64,000 nucleotides of DNA from Hoeflea prorocentri (GTDB lineage: Bacteria > Pseudomonadota > Alphaproteobacteria > Rhizobiales > Rhizobiaceae). The translations under genes were made by a program, and so were the position numbers. The stretch spans positions 2,604,001 to 2,668,000 of the forward strand of contig NZ_JAPJZI010000001.1 of assembly GCF_027944115.1 (NCBI RefSeq). The letters run 5' to 3'. Below the pieces are notes generated by a model. The model worked only from the letters and a program-made list of their open reading frames with translations, had not been told where the DNA came from and did no database searches. Shown here in pieces: positions 1 through 8,024 of the stretch (positions are counted from its first letter, which is position 1; each line of letters starts with the position of its first letter).

Positions 1-1245
1 AAACTGGCTCATTCCCAGCGTGTTGGGCAGTTCAACCCATTCATAGGCATCGGCATAAACGGCAAGATACCATTCATGGATCTCGCGCGGCGCAACACCG
101 GCCAGCAGGGCAAAGTTTCCGGTGAGCATCAATCGCTGTATGTGATGGGCGTAGGCGTCTTCCTTGGTCTGGGTAATGGCCTCGCGCAGACAGGTCATGT
201 CCGTCTCGGCGGTCCAGTAGAAATCGGGCAATGGCCTTGTATTGGAAAAGACGTTTTCCTCCACATAGTCCGGCATCTTCAACCAGTAGATCCCCCGCAC
301 ATATTCGCGCCAGCCGATGATCTGGCGAATAAAGCCCTCAGCGGCGTTGATCGGCACGGCTCCGCTCGCATAGGCCTCCTCCACGGCCCGGCAAACGCTG
401 AGCGGATCGAGCAATCCGATGTTGATATAGGCCGAAAGGACGCTGTGATAGATGAAGCGTTCGCCACGGAGCATTGCGTCTTGATAGTCACCGAATGACG
501 GCAGAGCGTGTTCGATGAACTGATCAAGGGCCGCCTTTGCCTGCTGCGCCTTTGTCGCGAACCAAAAGGGTTCAAGATCACCAAAATGACCGCCGAACCT
601 TTCGCCCACCAGGCCAAGCACGTCCGCAGTCGTCCGGTCCGGTTCAAAATGCAGCGGTCGCGGCATGAAGAGATCCGGCTTTGCGGGTTTGCGGTTCTCG
701 GCATCGAAGTTCCACTTGCCGCCTATCGGATTGTCGCCGTCCATCAACAGCCCTGTCCTGCGCCGCATATCGCGATAGAAATACTCCATGCGCAATTGCT
801 TGCGGCCGCTCGCCCACTCGGCAAAGTCCGACCGGGAGCAGAGGAAGCGGTCATCAGTCAAGATATCGACCGGCACACCGAAACGCTGCGACCACTGCCG
901 GAACTGCTCCAGAAGTCGCCATTCCCCCGGTTCGGTGACCACGATGCGCTCAACGGGTTGGCGGTCCAGGGCGCGTTCAATCTCTCCGGTAAAGGACTTA
1001 GTATTTTCCGGATCGTCCAGGCGGATGTATTCAATGTGCCATCCTTCTTCCTCAAGCACGGCTGCGAAATGACGCATAGCCGACAGGACCAGAGCAATCT
1101 TCTTCTTGTGATGGCGGACGTAAGTCGTCTCCTCATGCAGTTCCGCCATCAATACGCGATCCCTGCCGCGATCGGCTCCGGCAAGCGATGATACTGCCGT
1201 GGACAGTTGATCACCAAGAATCAGGATAAGATTTCCGCTGCTCAT
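1..1245 (-). CDS. phrB: Cryptochrome/photolyase-related protein, FeS-BCP type (3' end outside window)
   Basis: An open minus-strand frame runs from ATG at 1245 off the left edge, giving 415 residues. It begins MSSGNLILILGDQLS, as in the deoxyribodipyrimidine photolyase-related family (prokaryotic 6-4 photolyases such as Agrobacterium PhrB). The last visible residues contain EWVELPNTLGMSQF, the conserved FAD-domain segment of that family. Cys352 (DMTCLREAI) sits where PhrB has its first 4Fe-4S ligand; the other three ligands would lie beyond the window. The expected role is light-driven repair of UV photoproducts using FAD, a second chromophore and an iron-sulfur cluster. It lies 91 bp downstream of the LysR gene on the same strand. 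Family assignment is secure; whether it repairs 6-4 lesions or is a photoreceptor is not decided by sequence. Confidence 0.9.
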   Translation of the reverse strand, partial: MSSGNLILILGDQLSTAVSSLAGADRGRDRVLMAELHEETTYVRHHKKKIALVLSAMRHFAAVLEEEGWHIEYIRLDDPENTKSFTGEIERALDRQPVERIVVTEPGEWRLLEQFRQWSQRFGVPVDILTDDRFLCSRSDFAEWASGRKQLRMEYFYRDMRRRTGLLMDGDNPIGGKWNFDAENRKPAKPDLFMPRPLHFEPDRTTADVLGLVGERFGGHFGDLEPFWFATKAQQAKAALDQFIEHALPSFGDYQDAMLRGERFIYHSVLSAYINIGLLDPLSVCRAVEEAYASGAVPINAAEGFIRQIIGWREYVRGIYWLKMPDYVEENVFSNTRPLPDFYWTAETDMTCLREAITQTKEDAYAHHIQRLMLTGNFALLAGVAPREIHEWYLAVYADAYEWVELPNTLGMSQF

Positions 1246-1336
1246 TGAACGACATTCCCGAAGCGATTGCAGACAGTTTTACGCAGGCGGACCGCAAATG
1301 GATTGCCTTGCCTTGATGCAGCATGATGCCGACAGC

Positions 1337-2242
1337 TCAGGAACCCTGCGGAGTAAAGACCTCTTTGATTGTCGCAACAACGTGTCGGATGCCGGCGTCC
1401 CCGCTCCGGCGTGTGTGCCAGGCCAGATTTACCGGGAAGCCATCAATACTGATCGGGGGATCGAAGCCGACGAGTCCTGGATGGCCATGCAACATGAATC
1501 CATGCCGGGGCACCATGGCGATATGATCCGTTTGGACCAGGAGCGACAAAGTAAGCTGAAACGATGGCACAACGACGCCGATGCGACGGGCGCGGCCCAA
1601 GGAGCGAAGCTGAGCGTCGAGTGGAGAGCCGGCTTCGCCCCGGCCCGACATGACGATGTGCGGCCAGTCCAGCCACGTGTCGAGATCGAACCGCTCCGCA
1701 GCCGGATGGCCCTTGCGCATGGCCACAATGTATGTCTCTTGCAACAGCGTGATGCGCTCCAGCCCCTCGATGTCCCTCGGGAGAATGGAGATCGTGATAT
1801 CGGTATCGCCGTTCAACAGATCCTTTGCAGCCGCATCTTCCCCGTTCCACGGCTCGAAGATGACCGTGACGCCCGGGGCCGTTCGATGAAGGGCAGCAAT
1901 CAGCGGGCCAGCGATCATGAAGGATGGGTCGTCGGCAGTGGTAATCCGGATCGTTTGCCGCAGATCGCTGAGGCTGATTTTCGGCGGATCAACGAGATCG
2001 TGCACATTTCCAAGCAGCGATTTGAGCGGCCCGCGCATCGCTTCGGCGCGTGGCGTCAAGCGCATTGCGCCGTGCTTTCTTTCCAGCAATTCATCACCGA
2101 ACAGATCGCGGCAGCGCTGAAGCGCGTTCGAAACGGCAGGCTGGGAGCGGTTCAGGCGTTGTGCCGCGCGGCTCACATGCGCCTCGTCGAGCAAGGCATC
2201 GAGCACAACGAGCAGGTTGAGATCAATGGACATTAAATTCAT
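1337..2242 (-). CDS. LysR-family transcriptional regulator
   Basis: The protein has 301 residues, the usual LysR length. An N-terminal winged helix-turn-helix (about residues 5-65; LNLLVVLDALLDEAHVSRAA, then QPAVSNALQR) is followed by a LysR substrate-binding domain (about 95-295). A second ATG at 2233 would start MSIDLNLL, the commoner family start; neither ATG has a clear Shine-Dalgarno sequence, so the start is uncertain by three codons. It is divergent from the RidA gene at 2375, and the 132 bp between them hold a perfect 14-bp palindrome. By the usual LysR arrangement it may control the RidA/PhnM-like/flavoprotein cluster and itself. The ligand is unknown. Confidence 0.92.
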   Translation of the reverse strand: MNLMSIDLNLLVVLDALLDEAHVSRAAQRLNRSQPAVSNALQRCRDLFGDELLERKHGAMRLTPRAEAMRGPLKSLLGNVHDLVDPPKISLSDLRQTIRITTADDPSFMIAGPLIAALHRTAPGVTVIFEPWNGEDAAAKDLLNGDTDITISILPRDIEGLERITLLQETYIVAMRKGHPAAERFDLDTWLDWPHIVMSGRGEAGSPLDAQLRSLGRARRIGVVVPSFQLTLSLLVQTDHIAMVPRHGFMLHGHPGLVGFDPPISIDGFPVNLAWHTRRSGDAGIRHVVATIKEVFTPQGS

Positions 2243-2261
2243 AAAACTTATAATATACTAT

Positions 2262-2275
2262 AACTGATATCAGTT
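2262..2275. promoter_or_regulatory. Candidate LysR operator in divergent promoter
   Basis: AACTGATATCAGTT is a perfect 14-bp palindrome between the divergent LysR and RidA genes. On the minus strand it lies in the spacer of a plausible promoter (TTCAAA, 16 nt, TATATT) just before the LysR start, a position suited to autorepression. The symmetry is seen directly; its use by this regulator is inferred. Confidence 0.45.
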
Positions 2276-2374
2276 TGAATTATTTCTTCTGACGTTCCAG
2301 TTTGGTTGGGAAACAGTCCCGGGCAAAGACCGGCATCGGCGAATTCAGCCCGAACAACCTACAGGAACTGACCT

Positions 2375-2773
2375 ATGTCCAATCGCAATGCGGTCTTCCC
2401 GGCCGGAAGACAATCGCTCTATGAAACCCACCAATATTCCGCTGCCATCCGTTCCGGCGATCTCCTTTTCGTGTCCGGGCAGGTCGGCAGCCGTCAGGAC
2501 GGATCGCCCGAGCCGGATTTTGAAAGACAGGTCCGGCTTGCCTTCGACAATCGCGCTGCCGTTCTGGAGGCCGCCGGCGGCGACTTCGAAGACATTGTGG
2601 ATGTCACGACCTTCCACACAGATCCTCAAACTCAGATGGACACAGTCCTTGCCGTTCGATCGGGTATTATTGGACAAAGGCCCTACCCCAACTGGACCGC
2701 TGTGGGCGTGACCTGGCTGTCGGGTTTCGATTTTGAGATCAAGGTTATCGCCCGCATGCCGACAACCGGCTGA
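2375..2773 (+). CDS. RidA/YjgF family protein
   Basis: This 132-residue protein is a full-length RidA (YjgF/YER057c/UK114) domain. It shows the SGDLLFVSGQVG strand pair, the VDVTTFHTD segment and C-terminal PNWTAVGVTWLSG..FEIKVIAR. Canonical RidA proteins hydrolyse reactive enamine/imine intermediates released by PLP enzymes or amine oxidation. Their catalytic Arg sits in a C-terminal PARS motif, but here that position reads YPNWTA, so this belongs to an Rid subfamily without the deaminase Arg. ATG 2375 is preceded by an AGGAA ribosome-binding site. It is the first gene of a plus-strand run with the PhnM-like and flavoprotein genes and is divergent from LysR. Confidence 0.88.
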   Translation: MSNRNAVFPAGRQSLYETHQYSAAIRSGDLLFVSGQVGSRQDGSPEPDFERQVRLAFDNRAAVLEAAGGDFEDIVDVTTFHTDPQTQMDTVLAVRSGIIGQRPYPNWTAVGVTWLSGFDFEIKVIARMPTTG

Positions 2774-2917
2774 TTGTGCCCCAGAAGGCGAAGAACGCGC
2801 CACGCATCGGGTCATGCGTTGCGCGTTTTCGCACTGTTGAAAGTGTGACATATAGCTGTTGTGTTGGCCGTATATCAGACCGGCTTTTGGAAACCGCAGA
2901 AGTGCACAGGCAAGTTC

Positions 2918-4054
2918 ATGATCTCATCCGTAAGCCTCATCGGCGGAACGGTGCTTACGTCGCATGGCGCGCTTGAAGCCGCGGATGTTCACATCGCCGA
3001 TGGGATGATTGTCGAAGCCCCCTCGCCCAGCGCAACCGCAATCGACTGCCGGAGCTTTTGCGTCCTGCCGGGCATTGTGGATGTCCACGGCGATGCGTTC
3101 GAAGTGGCGCTCCATCCGCGACCCGGCGTCAACATCGCGTTTCCCATCGCAATGCGCTGGGTTGACCGGCAATTGCTTGCCAACGGCATCACAACGGTGT
3201 TCCACGGACTTACACTGTCGTGGGAGCCGGGCGCGCGAAGCCTTCCGGCGGGGCGCGACTTCATGGATGGGCTTGAAGGCCTGCGGCCTCAGTTTCTGGC
3301 GGACCACCGCGTCCAGCTGCGGTGGGAGACCTTTGCCCATGATGCCATCGACGATATAGACCACTGGCTTGCCCGCCATCCCAAACCCGCTTTGGCCTTC
3401 AACGACCACACGACGCTGACGCTGGAAGCCGCACGTTCCGGAAACACCAAGAAGCTTGAAGTGTGGGCACACCGCGCAGGACTGACGCTAAAAGAATACC
3501 TTGCCATGGCTGAAGAAATCGGTCGCCGCGCACCGGATGTTGCGGATAAGGTTCGCGACGTTGCCGAACGCGCTTCGCGTCGAGGCGCGATCATGCTGTC
3601 ACACGACGAGAAAACCCGTGGAGAGCGCGAGCAATTCCGCAACCTCGGCGCAAAGGTATGCGAGTTTCCGCTGGCGCGTAAAGTCGCCGAAGATGCCGTT
3701 TCCAACGGTGAATACGTCATTATGGGTGCTCCAAACGTGATCCGCGGGGGCAGCCACACCGGCGCCATGTCAGCCGAGGACGCCATAGGCAATGGCCTGT
3801 GCGATGTCCTTGCCTCCGACTATTACTATCCCAGCCTGCTGCATGCGGCTGAACATCTTGTTGCCCGCGGTGTGTGCAGCTTCGGCGAGGCCTGGAACCT
3901 CGTTTCAAGAAATCCGGCAGCGTCCATGGGATTGCAGGATCGCGGGGCGATCGAGACCGGACGCCGGGCCGATCTTGCCGTGCTTGACTGCACCGGCCCA
4001 TGGCGTCTGGTGCATCTTGTTGTCGGTGGCGTGGTCACGACCTTCGGCAGCTGA
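2918..4054 (+). CDS. PhnM-like amidohydrolase (alpha-D-ribose 1-methylphosphonate 5-triphosphate diphosphatase family)
   Basis: This is an amidohydrolase-superfamily protein of 378 residues from ATG 2918, chosen because AGG lies 7 nt upstream; a GTG at 2861 gives 19 extra residues without family resemblance. It carries the PhnM-type metal motif VDVHGDAFE (about 55-63), an internal FNDH, LSHDEKT and the C-terminal SDYYYPSLLHA and GRRADLAVLD segments. True PhnM removes pyrophosphate from ribose-methylphosphonate triphosphate in the C-P lyase route. No phnGHIJKL genes are near, so this may be a solitary paralogue with another substrate. The previous gene ends 144 bp upstream. Confidence 0.8.
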   Translation: MISSVSLIGGTVLTSHGALEAADVHIADGMIVEAPSPSATAIDCRSFCVLPGIVDVHGDAFEVALHPRPGVNIAFPIAMRWVDRQLLANGITTVFHGLTLSWEPGARSLPAGRDFMDGLEGLRPQFLADHRVQLRWETFAHDAIDDIDHWLARHPKPALAFNDHTTLTLEAARSGNTKKLEVWAHRAGLTLKEYLAMAEEIGRRAPDVADKVRDVAERASRRGAIMLSHDEKTRGEREQFRNLGAKVCEFPLARKVAEDAVSNGEYVIMGAPNVIRGGSHTGAMSAEDAIGNGLCDVLASDYYYPSLLHAAEHLVARGVCSFGEAWNLVSRNPAASMGLQDRGAIETGRRADLAVLDCTGPWRLVHLVVGGVVTTFGS

Positions 4055-4220
4055 TCTTAATAACTGTTTGAAAAGCGGCCAGGTCAATCCATCTTCCATA
4101 ACGCGGCTTATGCAGTGCCAAAAATGTGTAACAACCGTGATGTCCGCGACCACGGTATAGGTTACAAGTCTGACTGGAACCAATTGCATTTCGTCACGAA
4201 ATTTTCAGGATCAGATACCA

Positions 4221-5357
4221 TTGTCCCATCTCTTCTCACCCATTGCGCTTCGAAGTCTAACATTCAAGAACCGCGTGGCCGTCTCGCCAATGAGCCAGTA
4301 TCGGGCACGCGATGGCTACGCCAATGATTGGCACATGGTTCATCTCGGCCGCTTCGCAATCGGCGGCGCCGGACTGGTTTACGCGGAAGCCACGGCTGTC
4401 GAAGCGGAGGGACGAAGAACTATCGGCGATCTCGGGCTTTGGGACGACGACCAGATCAACAATCTCAAGCCGATCGCAGAGTTCATCAGCCAGGAGGGAG
4501 CCGTTCCCGGCATTCAGTTGAGTCATGCCGGACGCAAGGCCTCGGAACGACGGCCGTGGCACGGCGAAACACCCATTGATGATGAAGATATCGCTGTGCG
4601 TGGCGAGACGCCGTGGGAAGCCATTGCCCCCTCGGCGATCCCCTATGCGGATGGCTGGCCGACACCGAAGGAAATGTCCGAAGACGACATTCAAAGGGTT
4701 ATCCGCTCATTCGGGACGGCGGCGCGCCGCTCCCATGAAGCCGGCTTCAAGATCATAGAGGTCTATGCCGCCCACGGATTTCTGATCCACCAGTTTCTGT
4801 CGCCGATCTCGAACACGCGGACGGACAAGTGGGGCGGCAGTGATGAAAATCGCAGGCGCTTTGCTTTGGAGGTGGCAAAATCCATTCGCGCAAACTGGCC
4901 GGACGCCTACCCTCTGGCTTTCCGACTGTCGTCAACGGATTGGCTCGATGGCGGGCTGGAGATTGAGGACGTCACGGATATCGCAAGAGCGCTGAAGAAT
5001 GAAGGCGTCGATCTGATCGACTGCTCGTCGGGCGGCATCGGAGGAAAGGAGCGGCCACGCAGGATGAAGATCGAACAGGGTTTTCAGGTCCCGTTTGCCG
5101 GTCAGATCCGCAAGGACGCAGACATCGCCACAATGGCGGTCGGATTTCTTTGGGATGCGCAAAACTGCGAAAAGATCATTGAAACCGGTCAGGCAAACAT
5201 GATCGCGCTGGCCCGCGAACTTCTGACGGACCCGAACTGGCCGCTGCATGCCGCTGCCGAGCTCGGCGCCGAAGACAGTCAAGCCATGTGGCCCATCGAA
5301 GCGGGATGGTGGCTGATGAAACGCGACAGGCTGTTGCAGAAACTTGGTCTTCGATAG
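4221..5357 (+). CDS. NADH:flavin oxidoreductase, Old Yellow Enzyme family (YqjM-like length)
   Basis: A single TIM-barrel FMN domain of 378 residues starts at TTG 4221 with AGGA about 10 nt upstream. Family landmarks are LTFKNRVAVSPMSQYRA near the N terminus, QLSHAGRKA (about 99-107), IEVYAAHGFLIHQFLSP (179-195) and SNTRTDKWGG. Two catalytic positions differ from YqjM: the His/His pair is Tyr182/His185, and the following Tyr is Phe187. The FMN-tuning Cys is Ser22 or Ser25. A Tyr/His pair at this place is typical of trimethylamine dehydrogenase-type enzymes, but the C-terminal FAD/iron-sulfur part of those enzymes is missing. It lies downstream of the PhnM-like gene; the substrate is unknown. 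Confidence 0.9.
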   Translation: MSHLFSPIALRSLTFKNRVAVSPMSQYRARDGYANDWHMVHLGRFAIGGAGLVYAEATAVEAEGRRTIGDLGLWDDDQINNLKPIAEFISQEGAVPGIQLSHAGRKASERRPWHGETPIDDEDIAVRGETPWEAIAPSAIPYADGWPTPKEMSEDDIQRVIRSFGTAARRSHEAGFKIIEVYAAHGFLIHQFLSPISNTRTDKWGGSDENRRRFALEVAKSIRANWPDAYPLAFRLSSTDWLDGGLEIEDVTDIARALKNEGVDLIDCSSGGIGGKERPRRMKIEQGFQVPFAGQIRKDADIATMAVGFLWDAQNCEKIIETGQANMIALARELLTDPNWPLHAAAELGAEDSQAMWPIEAGWWLMKRDRLLQKLGLR

Positions 5358-5676
5358 GACGTATGCGGACGATTCCAACGGGTCGCTTTGCGGTACGTTT
5401 TGCTCGAAATCCTGCACAATGAGCAGCTCAATTCCCGCCATCGCGGTGCTGGCACCTTGAAAAGCTCAAAGCTGGCCAAGTGGCGGCAAAGCCTTGTGCC
5501 GCCCTATCCGGCGGCCCGCCGGGGCGCGCGGATTACCGGTATTGACCACAGCCACAACCGCTGTGTTTTGGTGAAGTGCTGCGATTTGCGTTAGTATATT
5601 TGATCTGGCGACGAACATCGTGCGCATGCCCCGGTCACCCCGGTGATCGAAACATCCCTGAACGGAGGAGTTCGAA
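5358..5676 (+). other. Non-coding leader with two mutually exclusive hairpins
   Basis: These 319 bp hold no convincing gene. At 5482-5488 GGCGGCA can pair with TGCCGCC (5497-5503). The GCCGCC part of that arm (5498-5503) can instead pair with GGCGGC at 5510-5515. The two stems exclude each other, as in attenuators or riboswitch expression platforms, but neither is followed by a T-run. The rest shows nothing I can name. Confidence 0.35.
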
Positions 5677-6648
5677 ATGCAATCAGTAAAGCCAATGGCA
5701 AACAGATTTCTGGCGCTTGGCTGCGCCGCCGTCATGTCGGCCTATGGTTCAGCCGCTCTTGCGGCGGATGTGGTCATCGGTGTTCCAAACTGGCCTTCCG
5801 TACAGGCAACGGCCCATGTGCTCAAGGTTGCCCTTGAAAACAATCTTGACGTTGAGGTCGAGCTTCAGGACGGGTCCAACAAGGCGGTCTTTGAGGCCAT
5901 TGATGCGGGAACAATGCATGTGCACCCCGAAGCCTGGCTACCAAACCTTGACCACCTCAAGCGGCAATATGTCGACGGCAAGAAAACCATCAAGCTCAAT
6001 CCGAGCGGCGCCTCCGGCACCCAGGCAATGTGCGTGACGAAGGGAACGGCCGAGAGAACCGGGATCAAGGAACTTAAGGAACTGCGCAATCCCGAGATGG
6101 CCAAGAAATTCGACACCGACGGCGACGGCAAGGGAGATATCTGGATCGGTGCGGATGGATGGGGATCGACACCTATCGAGCAGGTGCGGGCCAAGTCTTA
6201 CGGCTATGACAAGACCATGACACTGAAGATCATGGAAGAAGACGCTGCCCTGGCCGAGGTCGAAAAGGCGGTGGCTGAAGACAAGAATATCGTCTTCTTC
6301 TGCTACACGCCCCATCACATGTTTGTCGTCAATGAGCTGGTGGTTCTGGAAGAGCCCGCCTACGATTCCACAAAATGGATTATCGTCCAGCCCTCGCCCA
6401 CCCCGGGCTGGTTCGAGAAGTCGAGCGCGGGTGTTGCCTGGGACACCGCCAATCTCAATATCGGATATGCTGCCTCGCTGGAGAGCGATCATCCCAAGGT
6501 CGCGGCCATGCTGAACAATGTATCGCTCGACACCGATACCCTGTCGGCGATGACCTACGCACTATCCGTTGAGAACAAAGATCCCTCTGAGTTCGCCAAG
6601 GCATGGGTTGAGGAAAATGCGGACACGGTGAGCGGCTGGTTCCAGTAG
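5677..6648 (+). CDS. ABC transporter substrate-binding protein, glycine betaine/proline type (OpuAC)
   Basis: The protein has 323 residues with a signal peptide ending near AALA-A (about 29-30), followed by an OpuAC-type domain. Conserved pieces are the VPNWPS start, HPEAWLPN, GADGWGS and the CYTPHHMF segment. Trp39, Trp87 and Trp162 are candidates for the aromatic cage that holds quaternary amines. Residues 146-154 (DTDGDGKGD) form an EF-hand-like calcium loop. ATG 5677 follows GGAGG. No permease or ATPase gene is adjacent, so it is an orphan binding protein that must share a transporter or act otherwise. Its position after the flavoprotein gene suggests an amine ligand, but this is inference. 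Confidence 0.88.
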   Translation: MQSVKPMANRFLALGCAAVMSAYGSAALAADVVIGVPNWPSVQATAHVLKVALENNLDVEVELQDGSNKAVFEAIDAGTMHVHPEAWLPNLDHLKRQYVDGKKTIKLNPSGASGTQAMCVTKGTAERTGIKELKELRNPEMAKKFDTDGDGKGDIWIGADGWGSTPIEQVRAKSYGYDKTMTLKIMEEDAALAEVEKAVAEDKNIVFFCYTPHHMFVVNELVVLEEPAYDSTKWIIVQPSPTPGWFEKSSAGVAWDTANLNIGYAASLESDHPKVAAMLNNVSLDTDTLSAMTYALSVENKDPSEFAKAWVEENADTVSGWFQ

Positions 6649-6667
6649 CTGATTTTATCTTTAGAGA

Positions 6668-6716
6668 GGTGGCTGGCGCAAAAGCAACGCTTCACCCCCA
6701 GTCAGCCGCCTGTTCT
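6668..6716 (+). terminator. Weak terminator-like hairpin after binding-protein gene
   Basis: GGTGGCTG (6668-6675) can pair with CAGCCGCC (6703-6710) with one G-T pair. The loop is long (27 nt), and only a loose T-rich stretch (TGTTCTTCCT) follows. It lies 20 bp after the stop codon of the binding-protein gene. Confidence 0.3.
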
Positions 6717-6931
6717 TCCTTCAGCTTAAGCCCCAGGAGGGAAGCGCAGCATCGCGCGCGAACGACATCGCGACTGACTGGGACATGACGGCCCCCTTGA
6801 TGGAACCGACTTGCCAATTGCTGACCGGTTGCAGCCGAATGCGGAGATTGCAGAAGCAGCGTAATTTCGTCTAACCTGATGACAACAAAGACATCGCGTT
6901 GCGATTGGATCCATTGAAGAAGGCCCGTTAC

Positions 6932-7780
6932 GTGCAAGAAACTGACGAGTTGGAACACCGGGCTGCCCTGCCACGTGGCCGGCCAGGATATGATGTGACG
7001 AATGCGGTCGCTGCAGAGGAATTCCATCGTTTTGCCGAAGCAACCGAGTTCCGCCGGGACACGCAAATTCCGCTTTGGGTGCAGCTGAAAAACCTTCTGG
7101 AACAGAAAATCCGTGACGGCTCACTGACCGAGAATGCCCGCCTGCCGTCGGAACTTGCCATGGCCAGGATGTTCAATCTTTCCAGGCCGGTTGTTCGCAA
7201 TGCCCTGTCGGCCCTTGTGTCCGAAGGATTGATCGCAAAACAGGCCAGAAAGGGAATATTCGTTTCAGCCCGCCGCGGTGATTTTGACTTCATGACATCG
7301 GCCACCGGGGTATTCGACGATCTCTCGGCCAAGGGGATGGATGTCGAAGAGCGGACATTCGAATTCGGATTGTTTGAACCTGACGAGGAGGAAGCCAAGG
7401 CACTGCGGCTTCCTGTCGGCTTCAAGGTGTTGAGATTTGTCCGCGTCTATGTGGCGGATGGCTCGCCGATCACCCATTCGCGCATATCCCTGCCTGCACA
7501 CCGGCTGCCCGGGATGGAAAATTTCGACATGAAGAGCAAGTCGATTTTCGGCACCATCCGGGAAAGGTTCGGCTTGACGGTCGCGCGGGCGGACCGGTGG
7601 ATCAAGGGCGGCTTCGCCGATGCGACCCTGGCTGAACGGCTTGAAGTCGAAGAGGGGCACCCCCTGCTGTATATCCAGTCCATCGCCTATGATGCAGAGC
7701 AGCTTCCACTGGAATTTTATCGATCCTATTACAACGCAGAGGTTTCTCCCATTCATATCTCGGTTGATGCCAACCGCTGA
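6932..7780 (+). CDS. GntR-family regulator, HutC subfamily (UTRA domain)
   Basis: GTG 6932 is chosen because GAAGAAGG lies 8 nt upstream; a TTG at 6899 lacks such a site and adds 11 residues. The 282-residue protein has a GntR winged helix-turn-helix (about 46-113: PLWVQLKNLLEQKI, LPSELAMARMFNLSRPVVRN, GIFVS) and a C-terminal UTRA effector domain (about 130-275). The last part (HPLLYIQSIAYD, PLEFYRSYY) is typical of UTRA. Such regulators sense a pathway sugar or sugar phosphate. It lies just ahead of the aldolase/ABC/kinase operon, and a TGGT-N4-ACCA palindrome stands before that operon, so local repression is likely. Confidence 0.9.
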   Translation: MQETDELEHRAALPRGRPGYDVTNAVAAEEFHRFAEATEFRRDTQIPLWVQLKNLLEQKIRDGSLTENARLPSELAMARMFNLSRPVVRNALSALVSEGLIAKQARKGIFVSARRGDFDFMTSATGVFDDLSAKGMDVEERTFEFGLFEPDEEEAKALRLPVGFKVLRFVRVYVADGSPITHSRISLPAHRLPGMENFDMKSKSIFGTIRERFGLTVARADRWIKGGFADATLAERLEVEEGHPLLYIQSIAYDAEQLPLEFYRSYYNAEVSPIHISVDANR

Positions 7781-7976
7781 TAAGTCTCTGTATTTTCTGT
7801 AGATATAGTCGATTACCCGCCTCCTCCCGGGAGCCGATGACACGATCAATCCGGCCAAACACCGATGGTCACAGCCCGATGTTCTACCCGCCCGCGCCGT
7901 TCTAGTCGTACCCAGAATTTGAAGTCTTGTTTCCAAAAAAACGCGATTGACAGGAGTGATATCCAAAGTTAGCGTG

Positions 7977-7990
7977 CTGGTTATTACCAG
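7977..7990. promoter_or_regulatory. Candidate HutC/GntR operator before sugar operon
   Basis: CTGGTTATTACCAG is an inverted repeat with 5-bp arms and a TATT spacer. It matches the TGGT-N4-ACCA form recognised by HutC-subfamily GntR regulators such as NagR and DasR. It lies 34 bp before the TTG start of the aldolase and downstream of a TTGACA hexamer (7947-7952). Binding by the adjacent GntR protein is inferred. Confidence 0.5.
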
Positions 7991-8024
7991 AAATACCGGC
8001 ACGAGTTTTGGGAGGGATTCGCGT

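Noticed and set aside
1298-2236. Plus-strand frame of 312 codons over the LysR gene
   Set aside because: It is antisense to an intact LysR regulator and has no recognisable features.
5388-5594. Small frame in the leader of the orphan binding-protein gene
   Set aside because: No ribosome-binding site, no domain, and the region is better explained by hairpins.
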